Assembly: GCA_902363835.1 (NCBI GenBank)
Contig: CABJBM010000019.1
Span: 62,001-126,000, forward strand
DNA from: Lachnospiraceae bacterium
Lineage (GTDB): Bacteria; Bacillota; Clostridia; Lachnospirales; Lachnospiraceae
Reading direction: 5' to 3'
DNA: 64,000 nucleotides
Shown: positions 25,016 through 33,386 of the stretch, piece after piece
Numbering within the stretch: the first letter of the stretch is position 1
Layout of the letters: the number at the start of each line of letters is the position of its first letter
Notes under the pieces: model-generated
What the model was told of the DNA's origin: nothing
What the model saw: the letters and a program-made list of their open reading frames with translations, nothing else
Database searches by the model: none
Program-made: the position numbers and the translations under genes

Positions 25016-27199
25016 ATGTCAATTAAGATTGCATTAGCGGGTAATCCAAACTGCGGAAAAACAACGCTGTTTAATGCGCTTACGGGATCCAATCAGTTTG
25101 TGGGGAACTGGCCGGGCGTAACAGTAGAGAAAAAGGAAGGAAAGCTGAAAGGCCATAAAGATGTGATCATCATGGACCTTCCCGGCATTTATTCACTTTC
25201 TCCCTATACCCTGGAAGAAGTGGTGGCCAGAAATTATCTGATTACAGAGCGGCCGGATGCGATTTTGAACATTGTGGATGGAACCAACATTGAGCGTAAC
25301 TTATACTTGTCCACACAGCTTATGGAACTGGGTATTCCGGTGATCATGGCAGTCAACATGATGGATATTGTTGAGAAAAACGGAGACAAGATACATATCC
25401 AGAAGCTGAGTCAGAAGCTGGGCTGTGAAGTGGTTGAGATTTCCGCGTTAAAGGGAACCGGAATCCAGGAGGCGGCAAAAAGAGCCGTAGCCCTGGCAAA
25501 TCAGAAAAACAATGCGGTTCCGGTTCATAAATTTGCACCGGAAGTGGAATCTGTTCTGGATTCCATTGAAGATAAGCTGGGAAATGAGATCCCGGAAGAT
25601 CAGAAGCGTTTCTTTGCCATTAAGCTTCTGGAAAAAGATAATAAGATCCATGCACAGATGAAGAATGTACCTGATGTATCGGAAGAGATCACCCGGATTG
25701 AAAAGGAAATGGATGACGACACCGAAAGCATCATTACCAATGAACGTTATGTTTACATCTCCTCCATCATTCATGAGTGCTTTACACGCAACAAGGTGGA
25801 AAAGCTGACCATATCTGATAAAATTGACCAGATTGTAACAAACCGTTTCCTGGCTCTGCCCATTTTTGCGGTGGTTATGTTCATTGTATATTATGTTTCT
25901 GTTACAACCGTTGGAACCTGGGCAACTGACTGGGCCAATGACGGCGTATTCGGCGAAGGTTTCAGCCTCTTTGGTTTGGATATTCCCGGCGTACCGGTTG
26001 TTGTAGAAGGCATTTTAACAGCCGTAGGCTGTGCAGACTGGCTCCAGGGCCTGATTCTTGACGGAATCATAGCCGGTGTGGGCGCTGTTCTTGGATTTGT
26101 ACCTCAGATGCTGGTTCTCTTCATCTTCCTGGCATTCTTAGAGGCTTGCGGTTATATGGCCAGAGTTGCTTTTATTATGGACCGTATTTTCCGCCGTTTT
26201 GGTCTTTCCGGAAAGTCCTTTATCCCTATGCTGATCGGAAGCGGCTGCGGCGTACCTGGAATTATGGCATCCCGTACCATTGAAAATGACCGTGACCGTA
26301 AGATGACTATTATGACAACTACCTTCATTCCCTGCGGGGCAAAGCTTCCCATCATCGCTTTGATTGCAGGAGCATTGTTTGGCGGGGCTGCCTGGGTTGC
26401 TCCAAGTGCTTATTTTGTAGGAATAGCAGCAATCATCTGCTCAGGCATTATTTTAAAGAAGACAAAAATGTTTGCAGGAGACCCGGCTCCCTTTGTTATG
26501 GAACTTCCGGCATACCATATGCCCACCGTTGTAAATATTTTAAGAAGTATGTGGGAACGCGGCTGGTCCTTTATTAAAAAAGCAGGTACCATTATTCTTC
26601 TGGCAACTATTTTTGTTTGGTTTACTTCCTTCTTTGGCTGGGTTGACGGGGAGTTCAGAATGTTAGACTCTTTGGAACTTGACCACAGTATTCTGGCGGC
26701 AGTGGGAGGCACCATCAGCTGGATCTTTGCACCTCTTGGCTGGGGTGACTGGAAATCTGCAGTTGCAGCAATTACCGGACTGATAGCAAAAGAAAACGTA
26801 GTAGGAACTTTCGGTATTCTGTTTGGTTTTGCAGAAGTTGCAGAAGATGGTTCTGAAATCTGGGGAACCCTTGCAAGCAGCATGACTCCTCTTGCGGCTT
26901 ATTCCTTCCTGATATTCAATCTTCTCTGCGCACCGTGCTTTGCTGCCATGGGCGCCATTAAGAGAGAAATGAACAATACAAAATGGTTCTGGTTTGCTGT
27001 TGGTTATCAGACCCTTCTGGCTTATGTGGTATCCCTCTGCGTTTATCAGATCGGAGCCCTGGTGTCCACAGGTTCTTTCGGAATCTTTACAGTGGTTGCA
27101 TTTGTGCTGATTGCAGGATTCATCTACCTGCTGGTAAGACCGTCTAAGGACGAAAAAAGATCAAACATTCATGTAAGCAGAGTGGCAGGAGCTAAATAA
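25016..27199 (+). CDS. feoB: Ferrous iron transport protein B
   Basis: 727 residues. The N-terminal G domain has G1 GNPNCGKTT (9-17), G3 DLPGIYSLSPYT, G4 VNMMD and G5 SALKGTG. After a helical linker come the membrane segments, with two Gate motifs, including GCGVPGIMASR and a second repeat near PCGAKLPIIA, typical of FeoB. It imports Fe2+ across the cytoplasmic membrane under anaerobic conditions; GTP hydrolysis gates transport. The C-terminus lacks a long Cys tail; a separate Cys-rich peptide is encoded next door at 27262. Confidence 0.96.
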   Translation: MSIKIALAGNPNCGKTTLFNALTGSNQFVGNWPGVTVEKKEGKLKGHKDVIIMDLPGIYSLSPYTLEEVVARNYLITERPDAILNIVDGTNIERNLYLSTQLMELGIPVIMAVNMMDIVEKNGDKIHIQKLSQKLGCEVVEISALKGTGIQEAAKRAVALANQKNNAVPVHKFAPEVESVLDSIEDKLGNEIPEDQKRFFAIKLLEKDNKIHAQMKNVPDVSEEITRIEKEMDDDTESIITNERYVYISSIIHECFTRNKVEKLTISDKIDQIVTNRFLALPIFAVVMFIVYYVSVTTVGTWATDWANDGVFGEGFSLFGLDIPGVPVVVEGILTAVGCADWLQGLILDGIIAGVGAVLGFVPQMLVLFIFLAFLEACGYMARVAFIMDRIFRRFGLSGKSFIPMLIGSGCGVPGIMASRTIENDRDRKMTIMTTTFIPCGAKLPIIALIAGALFGGAAWVAPSAYFVGIAAIICSGIILKKTKMFAGDPAPFVMELPAYHMPTVVNILRSMWERGWSFIKKAGTIILLATIFVWFTSFFGWVDGEFRMLDSLELDHSILAAVGGTISWIFAPLGWGDWKSAVAAITGLIAKENVVGTFGILFGFAEVAEDGSEIWGTLASSMTPLAAYSFLIFNLLCAPCFAAMGAIKREMNNTKWFWFAVGYQTLLAYVVSLCVYQIGALVSTGSFGIFTVVAFVLIAGFIYLLVRPSKDEKRSNIHVSRVAGAK

Positions 27200-27261
27200 G
27201 CTCCGGCCACGGCAAAGAGCCTGCACTTTACCTGCAGGCTCAACATATAAGGAGGTACTTT

Positions 27262-27399
27262 ATGGGAACACTGGTTGTTTTGGCTGTTGTCGCCGGACTG
27301 GTGGCATTGGCGGTAAAAAGTATGGTGAAAGACAAAAAGAATGGAAAATCCATTCAATGCGGCGGAGAATGCAAGAATTGCGGCGGACATTGCCATTAA
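27262..27399 (+). CDS. FeoB-associated Cys-rich membrane peptide
   Basis: 45 residues: one N-terminal membrane helix (GTLVVLAVVAGLVALAV), a basic stretch MVKDKKNGK, and a Cys/Gly-rich tail CGGECKNCGGHCH with four Cys and two His. This matches the small FeoB-associated Cys-rich proteins found after feoB in Firmicutes, proposed to take the place of FeoC; the function is not established. TAAGGAGGTACTTT gives a strong ribosome-binding site. It lies 62 bp after feoB, in the same direction. Confidence 0.88.
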   Translation: MGTLVVLAVVAGLVALAVKSMVKDKKNGKSIQCGGECKNCGGHCH

Positions 27400-27459
27400 G
27401 TAATGCAGCGGAACGAAAGCTGTTTGAGCCTAAAAATACCTGTAAACGGAGGCGCGCAA

Positions 27460-27951
27460 GTGGAAAAACAAACGAACATCAATGAGAAGAGAAAAGTGCC
27501 TGACTCCAGAAGCTATCACAGGACAAAAATGCAGAAAGAGCTGATCATTGAAAAGCTGAAGGAAAGAGGCTGCAGGATCACAAAGCAGCGCTGTACGCTG
27601 CTGGATATCATACTGGAGCATGAATGTTCCAGCTGCAAGGAGATTTATTATAAGGCATCAGGCGTGGATGAAACCATCGGCGCTGCCACCGTCTACCGGA
27701 TGGTCAACATCCTGGAGGAAATCGGGGCCATCAGCCGGAAGAATATGTATAAGATCGTTTATTCGGAAACCTGTCCCATGGAGGAGGCGTGTACCGTGGT
27801 TTTAGATGATGAGACCACTTATCAGCTGTCCGCCAAGAACTGGAATCAGGTGGTTCATGCAGGGCTTACTGCCTGCGGATACTTAGATGGGCAGAAAATA
27901 TCTTCCATTATAGTAAAGCCCTGTGAATGTGAAAAGGCTGGCTGCGTTTAA
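27460..27951 (+). CDS. Divergent Fur-family regulator
   Basis: 163 residues from a GTG at 27460, preferred because GGAGG lies seven bases upstream; an ATG at 27403 in frame has no ribosome-binding site. Residues about 25-95 match the Fur winged helix (CRITKQRCTLLDIILEHECSSCKEIY, then GAATVYRMVNILEEIGAI). The C-terminal half does not show the usual His-rich Fur dimerisation/metal motif; instead it has scattered Cys (CPMEEAC, CECEKAGC). It may still sense metal or redox state through Cys. As the regulator gene inside the feo cluster it is the natural candidate for the Fur-like box at 24454. Confidence 0.82.
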   Translation: MEKQTNINEKRKVPDSRSYHRTKMQKELIIEKLKERGCRITKQRCTLLDIILEHECSSCKEIYYKASGVDETIGAATVYRMVNILEEIGAISRKNMYKIVYSETCPMEEACTVVLDDETTYQLSAKNWNQVVHAGLTACGYLDGQKISSIIVKPCECEKAGCV

Positions 27952-27956
27952 TATGG

Positions 27957-27974
27957 AGTTAGCGTGAACTAACT
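27957..27974. promoter_or_regulatory. TTAG-N6-CTAA dyad (site 3)
   Basis: AGTTAGCGTGAACTAACT, 6-bp arms AGTTAG/CTAACT. Third instance of the pattern, between the Fur-like gene and the HD-GYP gene (22 bp before its ATG). Confidence 0.5.
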
Positions 27975-27995
27975 AAAGAAACGAGTATAGGAAAT

Positions 27996-28610
27996 ATGGA
28001 TAGCGGACCAGAATTAGAATTATGTGCAGGCAGCGTTGATTACCATGAGATCATCGAATGCATTGTAAGCGCATTGGATGCCAAAGACCCCTATACTGCG
28101 GGGCATTCCCAAAGGGTGAGCGATATGGCGCTGGCCCTTTCGGAGTTTTTAAAGCTAGATAAAGATGAGATAGAAAAGATACATATTGCCGCCCATCTTC
28201 ATGATATCGGGAAGATCGGAATTCCTGATTCTGTTTTAAATAAGCCGGAAAAGCTTTCTGAAGAAGAATGGGCGGCCATGAAAAAACATCCCAGGATAGG
28301 AGCTGATATTTTAAGCAAATCCCGTCATTTAAAGGAGTTAAAGGATATTGTCCTGTACCACCATGAACGCTTTGACGGAAAAGGATATCCGGAAGGGTTA
28401 AAGGGAGAGGAGATCCCTCTGGGGGCCAGGATCATAGCCATCTGCGATTCCATTGATGCCATGACATCGGACCGGGGATACCGGAGCGCTTACTCTCTGG
28501 AGCACTGTTATGAAGAAATTAAAAAGAATCTGGGAGTGATGTACGATCCGGTGATTGGGGCCCTGGCCTTAAAACATTGGAGTCAGGTGACCAGAACGAT
28601 ATGCAAATGA
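27996..28610 (+). CDS. HD-GYP domain phosphodiesterase-like protein
   Basis: 204 residues, essentially one HD-GYP domain. Features: AGHSQRVSDMALAL (first His), HLHDIGKIGIPDSVLNKP (HDxGK plus the IP segment), HPRIGADIL, LYHHERFDGKGYPEGLKGEEIPLGARI (HHE..DGxGYP), and DSIDAMTSDRGYR. The family degrades cyclic di-GMP or other cyclic dinucleotides. There is no receiver or sensor domain, so partner control is unknown. The dyad at 27957 lies directly upstream, suggesting inclusion in the metal regulon (inference). Confidence 0.92.
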   Translation: MDSGPELELCAGSVDYHEIIECIVSALDAKDPYTAGHSQRVSDMALALSEFLKLDKDEIEKIHIAAHLHDIGKIGIPDSVLNKPEKLSEEEWAAMKKHPRIGADILSKSRHLKELKDIVLYHHERFDGKGYPEGLKGEEIPLGARIIAICDSIDAMTSDRGYRSAYSLEHCYEEIKKNLGVMYDPVIGALALKHWSQVTRTICK

Positions 28611-28714
28611 TAAAATTTATCAACAAAAGGCATTGTATTTGACTGGTGAAATTATGCCTGATATGATTGCACTATAAAAGGTAAAATCTGGGAATACAGA
28701 GGAGGATACGAAAG

Positions 28715-28963
28715 ATGTGGGATATTTTAAAGCTTAAAAAGGCGGGGATCTTTGCCGGAGGCGTACTCTTTGGAACGGCGGGAGTCAAGCTTCTTTCCAG
28801 TAAGGATGCGAAGAAAGCCTACACCAATTGCACAGCAGCCGTTTTACGGGCAAAGGATTGTGTTATGAAGACAGCTACTCTGGTTCAGGAGAATGCAGAG
28901 GACATTCTTGCGGAGGCAAAACAGATCAATGAAGAGCGGGCCGCAAAGGAAGCTGAGACGTGA
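28715..28963 (+). CDS. Small membrane-associated protein (DUF6110-like) preceding the P-type ATPase
   Basis: 82 residues. One hydrophobic segment at about 9-30 (KAGIFAGGVLFGTAGVKLL), followed by an amphipathic, Ala-rich helical region to the acidic end (NAEDILAEAKQINEERAAKEAE). It resembles the small proteins found next to heavy-metal ATPases in clostridia (DUF6110), from memory only. GAGGAGG precedes the ATG. Its stop overlaps the GTG start of the ATPase, so the two are coupled; a role as accessory or regulatory subunit is inferred. Confidence 0.75.
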   Translation: MWDILKLKKAGIFAGGVLFGTAGVKLLSSKDAKKAYTNCTAAVLRAKDCVMKTATLVQENAEDILAEAKQINEERAAKEAET

Positions 28964-31035
28964 AATTTATCATCAAACATGAAATACCGGGAAGGCTCCG
29001 GGTCCGCCTTTCCCAGCCGCGGATGACTTACCGGGAAGCCGATACTCTGCTGTATTATCTCCACAGTCTGAAAAATGTGACAGGGGTTAAGGTTTATGAG
29101 CGCACTGCCGATGCAGCCATCTGTTACGTTGGTACCAGGGAAGAAATATTGGAAGCCCTGAAGGCTTTTGAGTATGAGTCTGTCCAGGTGCCTGCAGGGG
29201 TGATTGAACATTCCGGACGTGAGCTGAATGCTAAGTATCAGGAAAAGCTTGTGGGCAGGGTGGTGATGCGGGCCGTAAAGAAGCTTTTTCTTCCAGGTCC
29301 ATTAAGAACCTTCCATATGGGAATCCAGTCCATAAAATACATTGTCAGGGGAATTCAGTCCCTTCTTAAAAGAAAGCTTGAAGTGGCGGTTCTGGATGCC
29401 GTTGCCATCGGAGTATCCGTGCTGCGGGGGGAAGTGGAGACAGCAGGTTCTGTCATGTTCTTACTTGGGATCGGAGAGCTTTTGGAGGAGTGGACCCATA
29501 AAAAGTCAGTTGGGGATTTAGCCAGAAGCATGTCCTTAAATGTCAGCCGGGTCTGGCTTTTAAGCGGAGGCCAGGAAGTGCTGGTGGAAGCTTCCTCCAT
29601 TGAACCTGGAGATGAGGTAGTGGTGCACATGGGGAATGTGGTTCCCTTTGACGGAGCCGTTATTTCCGGAGAAGCCATGGTAAATCAGGCGTCTTTGACA
29701 GGGGAAGCCCTTCCTGTAAAAAAGGAGGCGGACGGATACGTGTATGCCGGGACAGTGGTGGAGGAAGGAGAACTGACCATCAAGGTTCGGGAAGTTTCCG
29801 GCTCCACCCGGTTTGAAAAGATCGTTACCATGATCGAGGAATCGGAAAAGCTGAAATCTTCCTTAGAAAGCAAGGCAGGCCATCTGGCTGATAAGCTGGT
29901 GCCTTATACCCTTATGGGCACAGGTCTTACCTGGCTGTTTACGGGAAATGTGACAAGGGCCCTTTCCGTGCTCATGGTTGATTTTTCCTGTGCCTTAAAG
30001 CTTGCCATGCCTATTTCCGTTCTTTCGGCCATCAGAGAGGCGGGCATGTACCACATAACTGTTAAGGGAGGAAAGTATCTGGAAGCAGTGGCAGAGGCTG
30101 TGACCATTGTCTTTGACAAGACCGGAACCCTTACAAAGGCAAGGCCAACTGTGAAGGAAGTTGTGACCTTTGGAGAAGAAAGTCCGGAAGAAATGCTTCG
30201 GATCGCCGCCTGCCTGGAAGAACATTTTCCTCACTCCATGGCAAAGGCAGTGGTAACGGCTGCCAGAAACCAGGGACTGGAACACGAGGAAATGCACTCC
30301 AAGGTGGAATACATTGTGGCTCATGGCATTGCTTCCTCCATAAACGGCAGAAAGGTGGTTATCGGAAGCCATCATTTTGTCTTTGAGGATGAAGGCTGCA
30401 GGGTGGAAGAAGCTTACCGGGAAAAATTTGAAAGCCTGCCGGTGGATTGTTCCCACCTTTATCTTGCTGTTGACCAGAAGCTTTCGGCAGTGATCTGCAT
30501 TGAAGATCCTCTTCGGGAGGAGGCCGCTGCTGTGGTAACTTCCCTTAAAAAGGCGGGAATCCGCAAAACGGTCATGATGACAGGAGACAGCGAACGAACC
30601 GCAGCGGCCGTCGCCGCCAGGGTGGGAGTGGATGAATATTATTCAGAGGTGCTGCCAGAGGAAAAAGCCCGTTTTATAGAACTGGAAAAGACTGCAGGAA
30701 ATGTGGTCATTATGGTGGGAGACGGGATCAACGATTCGCCTGCTCTTTCCGCAGCGGATGTGGGGATCGCCATCAGCGACGGCGCTGAGATCGCCAGGGA
30801 AATCGCGGATATCACCATTGCTGCGGACAATTTATATGAAATTGTTACGCTGAAGCTCCTAAGCGACAGTTTGATGAAGCGGATTCATAAAAATTACCGG
30901 AGCATTGTGGGCTTTAATACAGGCCTTATTCTCCTGGGAGTCGGAGGGGCCATGCCTCCTACGGTTTCAGCGCTGCTTCATAATACGTCCACTCTGGGAA
31001 TCAGTTTAAGCAGCATGCAGAATCTGCTGTCCTAG
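28960..31035 (+). CDS. P1B-like heavy-metal P-type ATPase with atypical metal motifs
   Basis: 691 residues; starts at GTG overlapping the previous stop. An N-terminal ferredoxin-like HMA-type domain (about 2-60) lacks CxxC. The catalytic core is complete: TGEALPVKK (247-255, actuator), DKTGT (386-390, phosphorylation site), TGDSERT (541-547) and GDGINDSPAL (587-596). The membrane metal site, usually CPC, reads DFSCALKLAMP (341-351), so Pro and the first Cys are replaced, and the usual HP locus reads HFPHSMAKA. Export of a transition metal is the family role; the ion is uncertain, iron or manganese being suggested only by the feo neighbourhood. It ends 55 bp before the TPP riboswitch. Confidence 0.9.
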   Translation: MKFIIKHEIPGRLRVRLSQPRMTYREADTLLYYLHSLKNVTGVKVYERTADAAICYVGTREEILEALKAFEYESVQVPAGVIEHSGRELNAKYQEKLVGRVVMRAVKKLFLPGPLRTFHMGIQSIKYIVRGIQSLLKRKLEVAVLDAVAIGVSVLRGEVETAGSVMFLLGIGELLEEWTHKKSVGDLARSMSLNVSRVWLLSGGQEVLVEASSIEPGDEVVVHMGNVVPFDGAVISGEAMVNQASLTGEALPVKKEADGYVYAGTVVEEGELTIKVREVSGSTRFEKIVTMIEESEKLKSSLESKAGHLADKLVPYTLMGTGLTWLFTGNVTRALSVLMVDFSCALKLAMPISVLSAIREAGMYHITVKGGKYLEAVAEAVTIVFDKTGTLTKARPTVKEVVTFGEESPEEMLRIAACLEEHFPHSMAKAVVTAARNQGLEHEEMHSKVEYIVAHGIASSINGRKVVIGSHHFVFEDEGCRVEEAYREKFESLPVDCSHLYLAVDQKLSAVICIEDPLREEAAAVVTSLKKAGIRKTVMMTGDSERTAAAVAARVGVDEYYSEVLPEEKARFIELEKTAGNVVIMVGDGINDSPALSAADVGIAISDGAEIAREIADITIAADNLYEIVTLKLLSDSLMKRIHKNYRSIVGFNTGLILLGVGGAMPPTVSALLHNTSTLGISLSSMQNLLS

Positions 31036-31088
31036 GAAGCCGGGATTGACATTCCTCCCTTCCTGATGTATACTTGCAGTGAAAATTA

Positions 31089-31188
31089 AAAGGGGTGCTG
31101 GAGAAAGTCCGGCTGAGATAAAGCAGAATTGCTTGAAACCCTGTAACCTGATCTGGATAATGCCAGCGTAGGAAGCTTTCAGGCCAAG
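31089..31188 (+). ncRNA. TPP riboswitch (THI element)
   Basis: Hallmark sequences in order: GGGGTGCTGGAG, CCGGCTGAGA, then ACCCTGTAACCTGATCTGG and ATAATGCCAGCGTAGGAAGC. These form the conserved TPP aptamer junctions (CTGAGA and ACCTGATCTGGATAATGCCAGCGTAGG-like core). It is followed at once by the terminator at 31197, so bound TPP should stop transcription of the downstream thiamine-precursor transporter genes. Confidence 0.95.
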
Positions 31189-31196
31189 CCTGTTCA

Positions 31197-31223
31197 CCCG
31201 CCCGGATATCCGGGCGGGTTTTT
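31197..31223 (+). terminator. Riboswitch-controlled terminator
   Basis: CCCGCCCGGAT (31197-31207) and ATCCGGGCGGG (31208-31218) form a perfect palindrome, followed by five T. It is the expression platform of the TPP riboswitch. Confidence 0.88.
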
Positions 31224-31256
31224 GATTTCCATAAATGATAAAAGGAGAGAAAAAAC

Positions 31257-31553
31257 ATGAATGCAAGCGTAGCGATCCAGACATTGCCGGAGGCAAAGAA
31301 TGATGAGGAACTGATCCGTATTGTTGACCAGGTGATCGATTATATCAAAAGCACAGGGCTGAACTATTATGTAGGGCCTTTTGAAACCGCCATTGAAGGG
31401 GATTATGATGAACTGATGGACATTGTTAAGGAATGCCAGCACATTGCCATCAAAGCAGGTGCTCCCTCTGTTGCCGCTTATATCAAAGTAACCTACCGTC
31501 CGGAAGGGGAGGTACTTACCATTGAAAAGAAAGTCACAAAGCATCACAAGTAA
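31257..31553 (+). CDS. Thiamine-binding protein of the YkoF/MTH1187 type
   Basis: 98 residues, a single ferredoxin-like fold domain (NASVAIQTLPEAK, VDQVIDYIKSTGLNYYVGPFETAIEGDYDELMDIV) typical of PF01910-type proteins that bind thiamine or its pyrimidine part. Cytoplasmic. GGAGAGAAAAAAC precedes the ATG. It is the first gene after the TPP riboswitch and overlaps the permease gene by 32 bp. It probably buffers or presents the thiamine precursor; direct role unknown. Confidence 0.88.
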   Translation: MNASVAIQTLPEAKNDEELIRIVDQVIDYIKSTGLNYYVGPFETAIEGDYDELMDIVKECQHIAIKAGAPSVAAYIKVTYRPEGEVLTIEKKVTKHHK

Positions 31554-32283
31554 GCTTTGGTCTTGCTCTGCTGTTTTAGGGCTTTTGGTCTTATGGCAGG
31601 GGATCAGTGCTTTCGGTTTTGTAGACCGCTTTCTGCTCCCATCGCCAATCCGTGTGGGACGGGCATTTGTAACGGAATTCCCGGTATTGACAGTTAATGC
31701 GGGAATTACCCTTGCTGAGGCGTTTACCGGGCTTTTTCTAGGGGTTGCAACCGGTTTTGTGATCGCTGTGATCATGGATCATTTTGAAGGCGTTTACCAG
31801 GCTTTTTATCCGCTTATCGTTCTGACACAGACCGTTCCCACGGTAGCAATTGCCCCTCTTTTGGTATTGTGGTTTGGTTATGGAATGGCTCCTAAGGTGA
31901 TCCTCATTGTCTTAACTACCTTTTTTCCCATTACCGTGGGCATGCTTACCGGTTTTAAATCAGTGGATCCAGATGAAGTGAACCTTTTAAAATCTATGGG
32001 AGCAGGAAGAATAAAGATATTTCGTTATATCAAGCTTCCCGGAGCTATGGGGCAGTTTTTTGCAAGCCTTCGGATCTCTGTTTCCTATGCCGTGGTGGGC
32101 GCGGTCATTTCTGAATGGCTGGGAGGCTTTGGCGGACTGGGTGTATACATGACCCGGGTAAAAAAATCCTTTGCCTTTGATAAGATGTTTGCGGTCATTT
32201 TTCTTATATCGGCCATCAGTCTTCTTCTTATGAAAGGTGTGGACGTGCTTTCTAAGAAAAGCATGCCATGGGATAATCAGTGA
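31522..32283 (+). CDS. ABC permease for thiamine precursor (ThiX/SsuC-like)
   Basis: 253 residues with about six membrane segments. The EAA loop is LLKSMGAGRIKIFRYIKLPGA-like at about 153-173. The start is a TTG at 31522 with GGGGAGG nine bases upstream, inside the preceding gene. It belongs to the SsuC/TauC/ThiX permease group. With the NMT1-type binding protein and ATPase downstream it should import a thiamine precursor such as HMP or formyl-aminopyrimidine; the TPP riboswitch supports this. Confidence 0.9.
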   Translation: MKRKSQSITSKLWSCSAVLGLLVLWQGISAFGFVDRFLLPSPIRVGRAFVTEFPVLTVNAGITLAEAFTGLFLGVATGFVIAVIMDHFEGVYQAFYPLIVLTQTVPTVAIAPLLVLWFGYGMAPKVILIVLTTFFPITVGMLTGFKSVDPDEVNLLKSMGAGRIKIFRYIKLPGAMGQFFASLRISVSYAVVGAVISEWLGGFGGLGVYMTRVKKSFAFDKMFAVIFLISAISLLLMKGVDVLSKKSMPWDNQ

Positions 32284-32305
32284 TGTGATAGAATTGGAGG
32301 AAAAA

Positions 32306-33316
32306 ATGAAAAAAACAGGTTTGGCAATCTTAGTGGCAGCCGCAGTCGCCGCACTTCTTACTGCCTGCGGGGGAACCGGGAAACAGGCAGCAAATACGAA
32401 TTCATCGGATTTAAAAAAGGTGACATTTGTTCTGGACTGGACTCCCAATACCAATCATACCGGACTTTATGTGGCAGAGGAAAAGGGGTATTTTAAGGAG
32501 GAAGGGCTTGAGGTAGAAATCGTTCAGCCTCCCGAGGATGGGGCGGCAGTTTTAGTAGCCTCCGGAAAGGCCCAGTTTGGAATGTCCTTTCAGGACTCCA
32601 TGGCACCTGCTCTGGCAGGGGAAAATACCCTTCCCATTACGGCGGTGGCAGCGGTCATCCAGCACAACACCTCCGGTATTATTTCCAGAGAAGGCGAGGG
32701 AATGGCTTCTCCAAAGGGAATGGAAGGAAAGAAATATGCTACCTGGGATATTCCGGTGGAAAAGGCCATGGTCAAAGATGTGGTAGAAGCCGATGGAGGT
32801 GACTTTTCCAAAGTGCAGCTGATTCCCAGCACTGTTACGGATGAGGTTTCCGCATTAAAATCAAAATCAGTGGATGCCATCTGGATCTTTTATGCATGGG
32901 CAGGTGTCAAAATGGAAGTGGAAGGCCTTGATACGGATTACTTTGCATTTGCAGATTTGAATCCTGTCTTTGATTATTACACGCCGGTTATTATTGGGGG
33001 AAATGAATTCCTAAAGCAGGAGCCTGAGACAGCCAAAGCCTTTTTAAGAGCTGTGAGCAAAGGGTATGAAGATGCCGGGAAAGACCCGGAGGAGGCAGCC
33101 AGTATATTACTTAAGGCGGCACCGGAGCTTGATGAAAAGCTGGTGATGGAAAGCCAGAAATATCTGGCGGATCAGTATCAGGCTGAAGCGGAAAAGTGGG
33201 GATATATAGACCCGGAACGGTGGAACAGGTTTTATGACTGGCTGAATAAGAATGGCCTTTCCAGTCCTGAGATTCCTGCAAATGCCGGATTTTCAAACGA
33301 TTATCTGCCACAGTAA
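32306..33316 (+). CDS. Thiamine-precursor binding lipoprotein (ThiY/NMT1-like)
   Basis: 336 residues from 32306, selected because TTGGAGG precedes it and a lipoprotein signal begins there (KKTGLAILVAAAVAALLTAC, Cys near residue 20). The mature part starts with VTFVLDWTPNTNHTGLYVAEEKGYF-like sequence, the signature of the NMT1/THI5-like binding proteins for pyrimidine precursors of thiamine. It is the extracellular receptor for the adjacent permease. The 23 codons upstream in the same frame overlap the permease end and are not needed. Confidence 0.92.
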   Translation: MKKTGLAILVAAAVAALLTACGGTGKQAANTNSSDLKKVTFVLDWTPNTNHTGLYVAEEKGYFKEEGLEVEIVQPPEDGAAVLVASGKAQFGMSFQDSMAPALAGENTLPITAVAAVIQHNTSGIISREGEGMASPKGMEGKKYATWDIPVEKAMVKDVVEADGGDFSKVQLIPSTVTDEVSALKSKSVDAIWIFYAWAGVKMEVEGLDTDYFAFADLNPVFDYYTPVIIGGNEFLKQEPETAKAFLRAVSKGYEDAGKDPEEAASILLKAAPELDEKLVMESQKYLADQYQAEAEKWGYIDPERWNRFYDWLNKNGLSSPEIPANAGFSNDYLPQ

Positions 33317-33386
33317 AGGAAGGGGATTTGACCTTTGCAGCATTCACAGGATGCAGGTAATGCCTGCAAAAATAAAGGAGGCAACC

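Noticed and set aside
31194..31775. 193-codon minus-strand frame across the thiamine-binding gene
   Set aside because: It crosses the riboswitch terminator and two supported genes, without a ribosome-binding site.
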